Assembly: GCA_021775835.1 (NCBI GenBank)
Contig: JAJFHC010000147.1
Span: 15,221 to 79,220 of the forward strand
Reading direction: 5' to 3'
DNA from: Hyphomicrobiales bacterium
GTDB taxonomy: Bacteria; Pseudomonadota; Alphaproteobacteria; Rhizobiales; JAJFHC01
Length of the DNA stretch: 64,000 bases
In this document: piece by piece, positions 28,556 to 37,667 of the stretch
Position numbering within the stretch: the stretch's first letter is position 1
Layout of the letters: each line of letters starts with the position of its first letter
The notes under the pieces: model-generated
Seen by the model: the letters and a program-made list of their open reading frames with translations, nothing else
Told to the model about the DNA's origin: nothing
The model's database searches: none
Made by a program: the position numbers and the translations under genes

Positions 28556-28888
28556 TTACGAGCTGCGTGACCGCGACTTCGATTTCGAACGGCTACGTGA
28601 CTTCGACTTTGAACGGCTGCGCGACCGAGACTTCGAACGGCTCCGCGACCTTGACTTCGAACGCGACTTAGATGACCGCGACTTCGAAGACCTGTTCTTG
28701 TGCTTCCGCTTCTTGCGGCGCTTCTTGCGCCTCTTGCCAGCTTCCGCTTCGCTCAGTGTTGCCAGTGTAGGGACGGCATAGGCGGCAAGACCTGCCAGGC
28801 CAAGCTTGACGAGCAGAGCCCGCCTCGATACGTCCACTTCGCCTTCCTGTTCCGTCAACTTTGCGTCGACGTCTTTTTTATCAGTCAT
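28556..28888 (-). CDS. Small exported protein with Tat-like signal and Arg/Lys-Ser repeat tail
   Basis: A 110-residue protein of unknown function. Residues 1-20 are charged; SRRALLVKLGLAGLAAYAVP (21-40) is a twin-arginine-like signal with a likely cleavage site after SEAEA (about residue 50). Residues 52-66 are almost all Lys, Arg, His or Asn. Residues 67-110 contain only Ser, Arg and Lys: 24 serines alternating with 20 basic residues, like SR-protein tails. Serine is encoded by both TCG/TCA and AGC codons and arginine by several codons, so the pattern is kept at protein level. GGAG lies six bases before the ATG. A hairpin, an HPr-kinase-like gene and a PqqD-like gene follow. I infer a phosphorylated exported peptide; a nucleic-acid-binding protein is the alternative. 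Confidence 0.75.
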   Translation of the reverse strand: MTDKKDVDAKLTEQEGEVDVSRRALLVKLGLAGLAAYAVPTLATLSEAEAGKRRKKRRKKRKHKNRSSKSRSSKSRSKSRSRSRSKSRSRSRSKSKSRSRSKSKSRSRSS

Positions 28889-29145
28889 TATATACTCCGA
28901 CTTGTCTGTGTACCCGCCTCTGAAAAGTCATTCCATTTATACAGAAAAACGGAACTTGGAGAGACCAACAAATATTACCAAACAATTAATCCGGAGCAAC
29001 GCTTTCGTAAATTAATAGTAAATTTCCAGATCTGAAATCAGCGCGAATTTTTTATTAACCAAAACAACATTTAGACTGTTTTGTTGTTAACCAATACCAG
29101 TATACGCGATTAACGAAGTCCACTTATCTTCCTTGGACGCTAGGC

Positions 29146-30084
29146 CTACCGCCGCTCTTCGATGGCATCCCAGATCAGGGTTGCAATGTCCTCGCCGCCG
29201 AACCGTTTGACTTCACGGATGCCGGTCGGCGAGGTGACGTTGATCTCCGTCAGCACATCGCCAATCACGTCGATACCGACAAAAATCAGCCCGCGCGCCT
29301 TCAGTTCCGGGCCCAGGGCTTCGCAAATCTCGTGATCCCGCGTGGTCAGGCCCACGGGTTCAGGCCGCCCTCCCACATGCATGTTCGACCGGCTTTCGCC
29401 TTCGGCGGGCACGCGGTTGATGGCGCCGGCGATCTTCCCGTCGACCAGGATGATGCGTTTGTCGCCGTCACGCACCGCCGGCACATATTGCTGGATGATG
29501 AAAGGTTCAGGAAAAGCCTGTTCAAAAATTTCCAGGAGGGACGCCAGATTCTGGTCCTGCGACGTCAGCCGGAACACACCGGCGCCGCCATTGCCGTATA
29601 GCGGTTTGATGATGATATCCCCGAATTCCTTGCGGAAAGCCACGATATCGGCCTGGTTGCGGGTGATCAGGGTCGGTGGCATGAACTGGGGGTAATCCAG
29701 CACAAAAACTTTTTCCGGGGCATTGCGTACCTGGGCGGGGTCATTGACGACGAGTGTCTTGGGATGAATCCGCTCCAGAAGATGGGTCGTGGTGATATAG
29801 CCCATGTCGAAGGGCGGATCCTGGCGCAGAAGGACCACGTCCATGCCTGAGATGTCCTCTCGACGCTCGTCGAAAGAGGTGAAATGGTTGCCCTCCTCGT
29901 CGCGGACATCGAGGCTTGATCCGGTTGCCCAAAGCGTATTGTCGCGGAAACTGAGCGCCTGGGGGACGTAGTAGAAGACCTCGTGACCCCGCCTTCGGGC
30001 CTCGAGAATGAGGGCAAATGACGAGTCGCCAACAATATCGATGGAGTCGATCGGATCCATCTGAACGGCAATGTTGAGTGTCAT
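29146..30084 (-). CDS. gshB: Glutathione synthetase
   Basis: A 312-residue ATP-grasp enzyme joining gamma-glutamylcysteine and glycine. The N-terminal fold ([20 protein letters not shown]), the ATP-binding region ([16 protein letters not shown]), the loop [20 protein letters not shown] and the metal-binding end ([20 protein letters not shown]) all match bacterial GshB. Full length. It follows yraN and rsmI on the same strand, a common proteobacterial neighbourhood. Downstream lies 257 bases of AT-rich sequence before the RS-rich gene, which contains an imperfect hairpin (CAAAACA...TGTTTTG) near 29070 that could end this transcript, though the stem is weak. Confidence 0.96.
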   Translation of the reverse strand: MTLNIAVQMDPIDSIDIVGDSSFALILEARRRGHEVFYYVPQALSFRDNTLWATGSSLDVRDEEGNHFTSFDERREDISGMDVVLLRQDPPFDMGYITTTHLLERIHPKTLVVNDPAQVRNAPEKVFVLDYPQFMPPTLITRNQADIVAFRKEFGDIIIKPLYGNGGAGVFRLTSQDQNLASLLEIFEQAFPEPFIIQQYVPAVRDGDKRIILVDGKIAGAINRVPAEGESRSNMHVGGRPEPVGLTTRDHEICEALGPELKARGLIFVGIDVIGDVLTEINVTSPTGIREVKRFGGEDIATLIWDAIEERR

Positions 30085-30150
30085 GGCGGAAAGCGCTCCG
30101 GAGGGAATAGCGGGAATAGCATCAAAGGTGAGTTCAGAACATTTGGTGCC

Positions 30151-30558
30151 CTAAAAATCGTCCGCCGTAAAGGCTCCCGCAAGATGGGCCGGCACGGCAT
30201 GTGGCGTCACGGCAACCACGTCAAAGCGCAGATCCAGACCGTCGAGCCCGCTCTGGCCCGCCAGCCACAGAGAGGCGGTGTTGACGATTCGCCGACGTTG
30301 CCGGCCAGAAACCGAAAGAAGGGCCAGTTCAAGGGATGGGCGCACCTTGACTTCGACAAAGGCAATGGTGTCACCGCGGCGCGCGATAAGATCGATTTCG
30401 CCATGGCGCGTGCGGAATCGCCGTTCAATGATCCGGTAGCCCTTTACAATAAGAAATGTTGCCGCGACCCATTCCCCGAACAGGCCCCGCCGCCGGGTGG
30501 CACGGTCATGCCGGGCCTTTCGGGTCCGGGGGACGTCCCTCGCCGCTTTCCGGGTCAT
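30151..30558 (-). CDS. yraN: YraN/UPF0102 family endonuclease-like protein
   Basis: A 135-residue protein of the UPF0102 family, with the predicted restriction-endonuclease-like core: GEWVAATFLIVKGYRIIERR, then RTRHGEIDLIARRGDTIAFVEVKVR carrying the E-x-D...E-V-K catalytic pattern. Its biological role is not established. The ATG (MTRKAARDV) is preceded by AGGAAAAG; it overlaps the 3' end of rsmI by 53 bases, as the frame is open further upstream this start is preferred by the ribosome site and family length. The rsmI-yraN-gshB order is conserved. Confidence 0.88.
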   Translation of the reverse strand: MTRKAARDVPRTRKARHDRATRRRGLFGEWVAATFLIVKGYRIIERRFRTRHGEIDLIARRGDTIAFVEVKVRPSLELALLSVSGRQRRRIVNTASLWLAGQSGLDGLDLRFDVVAVTPHAVPAHLAGAFTADDF

Positions 30559-31471
30559 CGTCTTTTCCTCCGTTTCGCAGTGAAACGGCGCGGGTATAAA
30601 GTGTCCGTCGCGGAATACCCGTCTGTGCAGCCACGGTTTCCGCCGCATCCTTGACCGATCCCGCCTTCAGGGCTTCGACCAGGAGCGCGTCTATGGCCCC
30701 GGACTCAAGGGGTGCCGACGCCAGCGGTGGCGCCACGAGAATGACGATCTCTCCGCGCAAGGGACTTCTGTCCGCGAGTAAATCGCGCAAATCCGACAGC
30801 TCGCCCCGGATCACTTCTTCGTGCATTTTTGTCAACTCGCGCGCAATGACCGCCGGCCGGTTACCCAGGCTGTCGAGCATGGCGTCGATCGTCGCAGCTA
30901 TCCGCCTTGCCGATTCAAAAAACACCAGCGTCGCCGGGATCGATTGCAGCGTTTCAAGCTCCCGGGTCCGCTGGCCGGCCTTGACCGGCAGAAACCCGAC
31001 AAAATGAAACCGATCGCTAGGCAAACCCGCCGCCATCAATGCCGCGAGTGGCGCCGATGCTCCGGGTATCGGTGTAACGGGCAGTTGCAATGCGGAGGCC
31101 TCGGACACGAGCTTGAATCCCGGATCAGACACAAGCGGTGTTCCCGCATCGCTGACCAGGGCGACCGAGGCGCCCTTTTCCAGATCGCGCAGGATGCCAG
31201 GGCGAACCCTGGACGCGTTGTGCTCGTGATAAGCCTTGAGTGTCGTCTTGATTCCGAAATGATTCAGGAGCTTGATAGTCGTGCGGGTGTCTTCGCACAG
31301 GACCACGTCGGCGGCCGCCAGAGTCCGCAGACCCCGTATGGTCATGTCGCCTAGATTTCCGATCGGAGTTGCAACCACATAGAGACCAGGCGCCAGCGCC
31401 GGGGCATGGTGAGTGTGACCTTCGATCAGGTAGGGAAAACGACTTTCTTGGAGAGATATCGGACGCGCCAT
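30506..31471 (-). CDS. rsmI: 16S rRNA (cytidine(1402)-2'-O)-methyltransferase RsmI
   Basis: A 321-residue tetrapyrrole-methylase-fold enzyme that 2'-O-methylates C1402 of 16S rRNA using S-adenosylmethionine. Motifs: LYVVATPIGNLGDMTIRGLR, VLCEDTRTTIKLLNHFGI, YHEHNASR, VALVSDAGTPLVSDPGFKLV, TPIPGASAPLAALMAAGL and FVGFLPVKAGQR. The C-terminal tail after residue 280 is long and rich in Lys, Arg and Pro. It is divergent from the LpoA-like gene and overlaps yraN at its 3' end. Confidence 0.96.
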   Translation of the reverse strand: MARPISLQESRFPYLIEGHTHHAPALAPGLYVVATPIGNLGDMTIRGLRTLAAADVVLCEDTRTTIKLLNHFGIKTTLKAYHEHNASRVRPGILRDLEKGASVALVSDAGTPLVSDPGFKLVSEASALQLPVTPIPGASAPLAALMAAGLPSDRFHFVGFLPVKAGQRTRELETLQSIPATLVFFESARRIAATIDAMLDSLGNRPAVIARELTKMHEEVIRGELSDLRDLLADRSPLRGEIVILVAPPLASAPLESGAIDALLVEALKAGSVKDAAETVAAQTGIPRRTLYTRAVSLRNGGKDDDPESGEGRPPDPKGPA

Positions 31472-31657
31472 AGAACAATGTCTTCATTCCGCCTTATCAA
31501 CACGGTATGCCGTTTACCATAAAACCGCGTCCAATTTTACTTAACAGTAATATTCCTTTAGCCTTAACAAACGCAATTGCTCGATGGACAAAACCTGTAC
31601 GGTGGTACTATGTACGCGTCCAAAGCGGTCCAAAATACTGGCGGAGGCCACGCTGGA

Positions 31658-32929
31658 ATGAAATTCGGGACTCACAGTTCTCTGTTGTCGAAGACCGAGC
31701 CACACGGCTCCGGCTTACGGCTTCGACCTGTCCTGCATGCCTTCTGGTTGACTTCAGCCGTAATGCTCGCCGGTTGCGGCGGATTGAATCTCGGCGGCGG
31801 GAAGTCCGTGTTTGGCAACAGCCCCACGCCCGACACCCAGGCCGTTACCGAAAACACCGTCAGTCAGATCAAGGATGGCGGCGGCGGGGCCAAGGTAGCC
31901 CTGCTTCTGCCGCTTAGCGCTGCCGGCCGGGCCGGTGAAATCGCCCGCGGCATCAAGGAAGCCGGCGAGTTGGCGCTGTTCGACACCAACGATCCCTCGA
32001 TCGTTCTCATCCCTAAGGACACCCGCGGAACACCGGGTGGTGCGCAAGCGGCCGCAAAGGAAGCGGTCGCGGAAGGCGCACAACTGATACTTGGGCCACT
32101 TTTCGCAGGCTCAGTGAAGGCCGTTGCCCCGATCGCCAAGGCCGCCAGCATTCCTGTCATTGCTTATTCAACGGACAAGACGGTCGCCGGTAATGGCGTG
32201 TTCCTGTTGAGTTTCCTGCCCGAGCAGGAGGTTTCCAGAGTCGTCTCCTATGCTTCAAGCCGGGGCAAAAAGAAATTTGGAGCCCTTTTGCCCGGATCGC
32301 CTTATGGCGCGCTCATAGAACAGGCCATGGTTGCCTCCGTGCCGCGTAGTGGCGGTAAACTCGCTGCGGTGGAGCGGTTCAACCGGTCTGCATCGGGCAT
32401 TGATGAACCGGTCAAGAAGATGGCCGAAGCGACCAAGAGTACCGGAAAAGGCGTTCAGGCGGTGATGGTTGCGGAAGGCGGGGATCTGCTGCGTTCTATC
32501 AGTGCGTCCCTGCAGAAAGAAGGCGTCAGAACCGGACAGGTTCAGCTTTTGGGCACGGGTTTGTGGGATCAGCCCGGGATCGAAGCGGTGCCTGGTCTGT
32601 CGGGCGGCTGGTTTGCCGGCCCGCCACCGTCTTCCAAAGGTGCCTTCATACGGCGGTTCAAAAGCGCATACGGACGCGAGCCGCCACGGATTGCCAGCCT
32701 CTCTTATGATAGCGTCAGTCTCGCTGTCGCCCTGGCGCGGTCGCAGCCTCAGAACAGTTTTGCGCCATCGCGCCTTACAAATCCGGAAGGTTTCTCCGGC
32801 ATCGACGGCCTGTTCCGGTTCCTGCCAAACGGGCTGAACCAGCGTGGCCTTGCAGTGATGGAAGTTACACCGACGGGATACCGGGTGATCAGCCAGCCGC
32901 CTGCAAAATTTTCGGGCGCCGGTTTCTAA
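31658..32929 (+). CDS. LpoA-like lipoprotein, penicillin-binding protein activator family
   Basis: A 423-residue lipoprotein with a type II signal peptide: hydrophobic PVLHAFWLTSAVM followed by lipobox LAGC. The mature part is a periplasmic type-1 binding-protein fold (VALLLPLSAAGRAGEIARGI, LILGPLFAGSVKAVAPIA, IPVIAYSTDKTVAGNGVFLL, FIRRFKSAYGREPPRIASLS). In gammaproteobacteria the homologous C-terminal domain of LpoA activates PBP1A; in alphaproteobacteria this family sits, as here, divergent from rsmI. No N-terminal TPR part of LpoA is present. The ATG giving MKFGTHSS is chosen for the GGAGG ten bases upstream; an earlier ATG is possible. Confidence 0.82.
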   Translation: MKFGTHSSLLSKTEPHGSGLRLRPVLHAFWLTSAVMLAGCGGLNLGGGKSVFGNSPTPDTQAVTENTVSQIKDGGGGAKVALLLPLSAAGRAGEIARGIKEAGELALFDTNDPSIVLIPKDTRGTPGGAQAAAKEAVAEGAQLILGPLFAGSVKAVAPIAKAASIPVIAYSTDKTVAGNGVFLLSFLPEQEVSRVVSYASSRGKKKFGALLPGSPYGALIEQAMVASVPRSGGKLAAVERFNRSASGIDEPVKKMAEATKSTGKGVQAVMVAEGGDLLRSISASLQKEGVRTGQVQLLGTGLWDQPGIEAVPGLSGGWFAGPPPSSKGAFIRRFKSAYGREPPRIASLSYDSVSLAVALARSQPQNSFAPSRLTNPEGFSGIDGLFRFLPNGLNQRGLAVMEVTPTGYRVISQPPAKFSGAGF

Positions 32930-32944
32930 AGAAACTACACCCCT

Positions 32945-34108
32945 TCAGACAGCGAGTTCCGCAATGATGCGGTTAAGGACGGGTCGGCCTCGGGCCGTCA
33001 CGCCTATGCGTGTGTTGGACAGCCGGGCCACATATCCATCTCCGACGAGCGTGTCGATGGTTTCAGAATCCGGCATTTTCCCTGCCAATGACTCGTAGCG
33101 GACCAGATCGATGCCTTCGTGAAGCCGGAGACCCATGAGTAGCATTTCGTCCGCCTGTTCTTGCCGTCCGAGCACTTCCTGGTTGGTTATTCCGTGGCCG
33201 GTCTCCTGCACTTTGGCCGACCAGGTTTCGGGATGGCGTTCAGTCATTGTTGCGACGCGATTATCGCCGGAATCGTAACGGGCGTGGGCGCCTGGTCCCG
33301 CGGCGGCATACTCGCCGTAGCGCCAGTAAACGAGGTTGTGGCGGCACTGGGCGCCTGGCCGGGCGTGATTGGATATCTCGTACGCACCGAGACCCGCCTT
33401 TTCACAGACCTCCTGGGTTGCATCATAGTGATCGCGCGCCGCATCGTCGTCCGGAACCTGGAGCAGACCACGGCGATGAAGATCATGGAATCGCGTCCCC
33501 GGCTCTATCGTCAATTGATAAAGGGAGAGGTGATCCACCGCCAGTTCAAGAGCACGCGCAAGTTCCACTGTCCATTCGGCTGTGGTCTGACCGGACCTGG
33601 AATAGATCAGATCAAAGGAAACCCGGTCGAAACTTGCCCGGGCGATTTCAAAAGCCGCAATCGCTTCGGCGGTCGTATGCAGCCTGCCCAGTGACTTCAA
33701 CGCAGTATCGTCGAGCGCCTGGACGCCCAGCGACACGCGGTTGACGCCGACCGTCCGGTATCCCTGAAAGCGGGAGGCCTCGACACTCGTCGGGTTGGCC
33801 TCGAGCGTGATCTCGGCATCCTTGGCGACCGACCAGAGGTCGTGGATGGTTCGGAGGATGAACTCCACGGTTGATGGCTCCATCAACGACGGCGTCCCGC
33901 CGCCGAAGAATATGCTGCGGACGATCCGGCCCGGCGTTCGCTGTGCAAAATGCCCGAGTTCGCGGACAATCGCACCGGCGAACTTCATTTGATCGATAGG
34001 TGCATGTCGGACGTGGGAATTGAAGTCGCAATAGGGACACTTGGCCTGGCAAAAGGGCCAATGAACATAAACGCCAAAATCCGTATGTCCTTGACCGGAC
34101 TCGGTCAT
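32945..34108 (-). CDS. hemW: HemW-type radical SAM heme chaperone (coproporphyrinogen III oxidase-like)
   Basis: A 387-residue radical SAM protein. The N-terminal YVHWPFCQAKCPYCDFNSH contains the CxxxCxxC cluster ligands; GGGTPSL and EANPT are S-adenosylmethionine-binding elements, and the HemW C-terminal domain follows. The sequence around the fourth cysteine (CPYCDF) is that of HemW, which inserts heme rather than oxidising coproporphyrinogen. It starts one base after the stop of rdgB and convergently meets the LpoA-like gene across 15 bases. The rph-rdgB-hemW order is typical of alphaproteobacteria. Confidence 0.94.
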   Translation of the reverse strand: MTESGQGHTDFGVYVHWPFCQAKCPYCDFNSHVRHAPIDQMKFAGAIVRELGHFAQRTPGRIVRSIFFGGGTPSLMEPSTVEFILRTIHDLWSVAKDAEITLEANPTSVEASRFQGYRTVGVNRVSLGVQALDDTALKSLGRLHTTAEAIAAFEIARASFDRVSFDLIYSRSGQTTAEWTVELARALELAVDHLSLYQLTIEPGTRFHDLHRRGLLQVPDDDAARDHYDATQEVCEKAGLGAYEISNHARPGAQCRHNLVYWRYGEYAAAGPGAHARYDSGDNRVATMTERHPETWSAKVQETGHGITNQEVLGRQEQADEMLLMGLRLHEGIDLVRYESLAGKMPDSETIDTLVGDGYVARLSNTRIGVTARGRPVLNRIIAELAV

Positions 34109-34109
34109 C

Positions 34110-34748
34110 TCACCGTGCCGCTTGCGCGTCGGTGTTTAGGCACTGGTCCATCAGCAGGCGAAAGGCTTCGGCGCGATGCGACATGTCGTGCTTGCGGGCT
34201 GGATCCATCTGGCCAAAGGTTTCCTCGAACCCTGTGGGCACGAACATGGGATCGTACCCAAATCCCTTGCTGCCACGAGGAGGCCAGGTCAACGTTCCCG
34301 CAACCTCGCCGTAAAAGGTTTCCGTGTGGCCGTCCGGCCAGGCAAGGCAAAGAACGCAGACAAATTTCGCTGAGCGCAATCGCGACCCTTGCGTCGCTCC
34401 AGCTTGCTGAAGTTTGTCCTCCACCAATTGCATGGCAGCCGAAAAATCCTTGGTCACGCCGGCCCAACGGGCTGAGTAGATTCCAGGTTCACCGGCAAGG
34501 GCATCGACTGCCAGACCTGAATCATCGGCAAGAGCCGTGAGTCCCGAACCTTTGGCGGAGGCCAGCGCCTTGAGCCGGGCATTGCCCTCGAATGTGGTTT
34601 CGGTTTCTTCAGGCTCGGCAAGATCGAGGTCGGAGGCCGACACGGTTTCAATGCCATAGGATTCAAGAAGCTCGCGGATTTCACGCACCTTGCCCGGATT
34701 GTGACTGGCAACCACCAGCTTGCTGCAGCCCACGAGGCTTCTGGCCAT
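34110..34748 (-). CDS. rdgB: RdgB/HAM1 family dITP/XTP pyrophosphatase
   Basis: A 212-residue house-cleaning enzyme that hydrolyses non-canonical purine triphosphates to the monophosphate. Motifs: [55 protein letters not shown] and the SHRAEAF end near the C-terminus. The ATG overlaps the rph stop (TGATG), and a TTG one codon earlier is not needed. Middle gene of the rph-rdgB-hemW string. Confidence 0.95.
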   Translation of the reverse strand: MARSLVGCSKLVVASHNPGKVREIRELLESYGIETVSASDLDLAEPEETETTFEGNARLKALASAKGSGLTALADDSGLAVDALAGEPGIYSARWAGVTKDFSAAMQLVEDKLQQAGATQGSRLRSAKFVCVLCLAWPDGHTETFYGEVAGTLTWPPRGSKGFGYDPMFVPTGFEETFGQMDPARKHDMSHRAEAFRLLMDQCLNTDAQAAR

Positions 34749-35461
34749 CAACCAACCGCCGTTTTCTGGAGAGACACCAGTTCACCGATACCCTGTTTGG
34801 CCAGGCGCATGAGTTCAGAGAAACTGTCTTCGGAGAAAGGCACCCCTTCGGCCGTCCCCTGTATTTCCACAATGCCGCCATTGCCGGTCATGACAAAATT
34901 GGCATCCGTGTCGGCAGTCGAATCCTCGTCGTAGTCAAGATCGCAAACCGGTGTTCCCTTCCAGATGCCACAGGAAATGGCCGCGACGTGATCAATCAGG
35001 GGATCGGCCTTGAACATATCGCGGGCCTTCATCCAGGCAATGCAGTCGTGAAGTGCGACCCAGGACCCGGTGATTGCTGCCGTCCGAGTTCCCCCATCGG
35101 CCTGAATCACGTCGCAGTCGACCGAAATCTGGCGTTCGCCGAGTTTCTCCATATCGACGACCGACCGAAGACTGCGTCCGATCAGGCGTTGAATTTCCTG
35201 TGTTCGACCCGACTGCTTGCCCGCCGTCGCCTCACGGCGCATCCGTCCGCCAGTGGACCGCGGCAACATGCCGTATTCGGCCGTCACCCAACCTTTGCCT
35301 GCACCGCGCAGCCATGGTGGCACACGCTCCTCAAGACTCGCCGTGCACAGCACATGGGTATCGCCACATTTGATCAGGCAGGAGCCCTCAGCGTGCTTGG
35401 AAAAACCCCGCTCCAGTGTAATAGGGCGGATTTCGTCTGGCTGACGGTTCGATGGACGCAT
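34748..35461 (-). CDS. rph: Ribonuclease PH
   Basis: A 237-residue phosphorolytic 3'-5' exoribonuclease that trims tRNA 3' ends. Family blocks: [34 protein letters not shown] (with the R-rich GGRMRRE region), [38 protein letters not shown] and [20 protein letters not shown]. Full length. AAGGAATT lies upstream of the ATG. It is divergent from hrcA across about 240 bases; this rph|hrcA divergence is widely conserved in alphaproteobacteria. Confidence 0.97.
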   Translation of the reverse strand: MRPSNRQPDEIRPITLERGFSKHAEGSCLIKCGDTHVLCTASLEERVPPWLRGAGKGWVTAEYGMLPRSTGGRMRREATAGKQSGRTQEIQRLIGRSLRSVVDMEKLGERQISVDCDVIQADGGTRTAAITGSWVALHDCIAWMKARDMFKADPLIDHVAAISCGIWKGTPVCDLDYDEDSTADTDANFVMTGNGGIVEIQGTAEGVPFSEDSFSELMRLAKQGIGELVSLQKTAVG

Positions 35462-35613
35462 ATCAATTCCTTTTTATCCGTGCTGACCCGCAATGTTGCG
35501 ATGATGCGGGAGCTTGCGGGCATTTTCTTTGTGCGCTTGATAACCCGGACCCAGACAGCCGTAAAGCAGAGGATTGCCTGCGGCGGCGATTGTTGTGTGT
35601 CGGACCGGGGTAA

Positions 35614-35642
35614 TTGACGGGCAAGATAAGCCTGCCTAGGTT
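35614..35642 (+). promoter_or_regulatory. Possible sigma-70 type promoter of hrcA
   Basis: TTGACG at 35614-35619, a 17-base spacer and TAGGTT at 35637-35642. The -35 box matches well, the -10 box only at TA---T. A stray TATGAT at 35656 lacks a matching -35. No CIRCE inverted repeat was found upstream of hrcA. Confidence 0.3.
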
Positions 35643-35703
35643 TCGTTGTGTCTGGTATGATGACCGCCGGTCCAAAAATTATTCGGAAGATCTGTCTGAG
35701 ACG

Positions 35704-36768
35704 ATGGACGAAAGACTTTCAACTCTGAGCCAGCTTGACCAGCGGTCGCGCAACGTCTTTCAGCGCCTGGTAGAAACCTATATTGAATCCGGCGACCCGG
35801 TAGGATCGCGGTCAATCAGCAGAATTCTGCCGACCAGCCTTTCCCCGGCCTCGATCCGCAACGTGATGTCGGACCTGGAAGCGCTCGGCTTGATCTATGC
35901 GCCGCACACCAGCGCCGGGCGGATGCCGACGGAGGCGGGTTTGCGCCTGTTCGTCGATGGCATGCTGGAAGTCGGTGATCTCACGGATGCCGAGCAAGCC
36001 CATATCGAAGCCCAGATTGCCGCAGAACAAAAACACCGCAACATTGAAGAGGTGCTGACGGAAGCGACCAACATGCTTTCAGGTCTGAGCCAGTGTGCCG
36101 GCGTGGTCCTGACGCCAAAGGCCAACATGCGCCTGAAACACATAGAATTTGTCGCGCTGGAACCGACCAAGGCGATGGTCATCCTCGTTGGTGAAGACGG
36201 CAGCGTCGAAAACAGGGTTCTCGATTTGCCGCCGGGGCTACCACCGTCGACGCTCGTGGAGGCTTCCAACTACATCAATTCCAAGATGGCAGGACGTACC
36301 ATTGTGGAATTGCAGAGCCTGATTCGCAGTGAAATCGATCTGAAGAGCGTAGAACTCGATACGTTGACTCAGAAAGTCGTTGAAGCCGGTCTTGCCACCT
36401 GGTCGGCCGATGAAGGCAACGCCGAAAAATCCCTGATCGTCCGGGGCCGTTCAAATCTGCTGGAGGATTTGACCGAACTGGAAGACCTGGAACGCATTCG
36501 ACACCTGTTTGATGACCTTGAGAACAAGCGCGAACTGATCCGCCTGCTTGGCCTGGCGGAATCTGCAGAAGGCGTGCGGATTTTCATTGGTTCGGAAAAC
36601 AAGCTGTTTTCCATGTCCGGTTCATCGCTGATCATTTCGCCTTACAAGGATTCCGAGCAAAAGATCGTCGGTGTGCTGGGCGTAATCGGGCCAACCAGGC
36701 TGAATTATGCCAGGATCATTCCCATGGTGGACTATACAGCGCGGGTCATCGGACGTTTCCTGACTTGA
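35704..36768 (+). CDS. hrcA: Heat-inducible transcription repressor HrcA
   Basis: A 354-residue repressor that, with GroEL help, binds CIRCE operators. The N-terminal winged helix ([24 protein letters not shown] start, then [20 protein letters not shown] and [20 protein letters not shown]) and the GAF-like dimer domain are intact. The ATG at [11 protein letters not shown] is chosen by family alignment; 30 open codons upstream are not conserved. No CIRCE element was found before hrcA, grpE or dnaK, so its target here is presumably groESL elsewhere. Followed after 63 bases by grpE. Confidence 0.95.
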   Translation: MDERLSTLSQLDQRSRNVFQRLVETYIESGDPVGSRSISRILPTSLSPASIRNVMSDLEALGLIYAPHTSAGRMPTEAGLRLFVDGMLEVGDLTDAEQAHIEAQIAAEQKHRNIEEVLTEATNMLSGLSQCAGVVLTPKANMRLKHIEFVALEPTKAMVILVGEDGSVENRVLDLPPGLPPSTLVEASNYINSKMAGRTIVELQSLIRSEIDLKSVELDTLTQKVVEAGLATWSADEGNAEKSLIVRGRSNLLEDLTELEDLERIRHLFDDLENKRELIRLLGLAESAEGVRIFIGSENKLFSMSGSSLIISPYKDSEQKIVGVLGVIGPTRLNYARIIPMVDYTARVIGRFLT

Positions 36769-36831
36769 TTTTTTGGCGCTGAAGGCTGATATCGGTGCAC
36801 AAACGCAACGTACCAGGCTGTCATAAAGACC

Positions 36832-37632
36832 ATGAACGACATATCCGACACAGAAAAAGATTCACCGTGGGTTGATCCGGACTTGCCGGAAGCTGACGGT
36901 CACACTGAAATCGATGGCGCAGAGTCTGCCCAGGCATCCGGCACTTCCGAGGCTAATCAGGATCTGGTTGACGCGGCAGTCGCGGAACTAGCCAGTCTCA
37001 GAACTGAAAATGCCGATCTGCGAGAAAAGCTCCTGCTCACGATCGCCGACATGGAAAATCTGAGGCGGCGCACGGAACGCGAGAAGCAGGATGCCGGCAA
37101 GTATGCCATTACCCGGTTTGCACAGGACGTGCTTTCTGTGGGTGACAATCTGACGCGTGCCATTGCCAGCATGGACGACGAGACGCGCAACTCGGCTGCA
37201 GAAGGCATCAGCAACCTGATCGCCGGCGTCGAGATGACCGAGCGTGAACTGCAGAACGCGCTGTCCCGTCACGGCATCACCCAGCTCACCCCGAAAGGTG
37301 AAAAGTTCGACCCGAACTTTCATCAGGCGGTTTTCGAAATGGAGAACCCGGATGTCCCGTCGGGGACGGTAATCGAGCTCATTCAAGCCGGCTACGTTAT
37401 CAATGACAGAGTCCTCAGGCCTGCAATGGTCGGGGTCTCGAAAGGCGGTCCAAAAGCGGCTCCCGCTCCGGTTGCCGATACGGCAGCGGAAACCCTTCAA
37501 CCGGAAGACACACCGGATTCAAGCCCTGAAGCGGCCGGTCAGGCTTCGGCTTACACCGACCCGCTGGAACAAGCGGCAGCTGGCGATCCAGGCGACGACC
37601 CCGCCGGTCACAGCGTTGACAAGAGCGCTTGA
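36832..37632 (+). CDS. grpE: GrpE nucleotide exchange factor for DnaK
   Basis: A 266-residue cochaperone that releases ADP from DnaK. An acidic N-terminal tail leads to the long coiled coil (LRTENADLREKLLLTIADME, NLRRRTEREKQDAGKYAITR) and the beta-wing domain (GITQLTPKGEKFDPNFHQAV, ending GYVINDRVLRPAMVGVSKGG). It has an unusually long acidic, Ala/Pro-rich C-terminal tail of about 55 residues beyond the usual end at VSKGG. Hence the protein is longer than the typical 190-210 residues. Placed after hrcA and convergent with alkB. Confidence 0.95.
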   Translation: MNDISDTEKDSPWVDPDLPEADGHTEIDGAESAQASGTSEANQDLVDAAVAELASLRTENADLREKLLLTIADMENLRRRTEREKQDAGKYAITRFAQDVLSVGDNLTRAIASMDDETRNSAAEGISNLIAGVEMTERELQNALSRHGITQLTPKGEKFDPNFHQAVFEMENPDVPSGTVIELIQAGYVINDRVLRPAMVGVSKGGPKAAPAPVADTAAETLQPEDTPDSSPEAAGQASAYTDPLEQAAAGDPGDDPAGHSVDKSA

Positions 37633-37667
37633 TACCAAGAGAAGCAAGTACGTCCCCTGGTATGAAT

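Noticed and set aside
28560..28700. Repetitive DNA that might be read as a CRISPR array or minisatellite
   Set aside because: The units are short, irregular and lie inside the RS-rich coding frame; there are no spacers of constant length and no cas genes.
28512..28781. Plus-strand open frame rich in Arg-Asp-Phe-Glu repeats
   Set aside because: It is the antisense of the RS-rich gene. Only the minus strand has a ribosome site, a Tat-like signal and a fitting operon context.
29050..29110. AT-rich inverted repeat near 29070 as a terminator of gshB
   Set aside because: The stem is only seven A/T-rich pairs with mismatches beyond; too weak to call.
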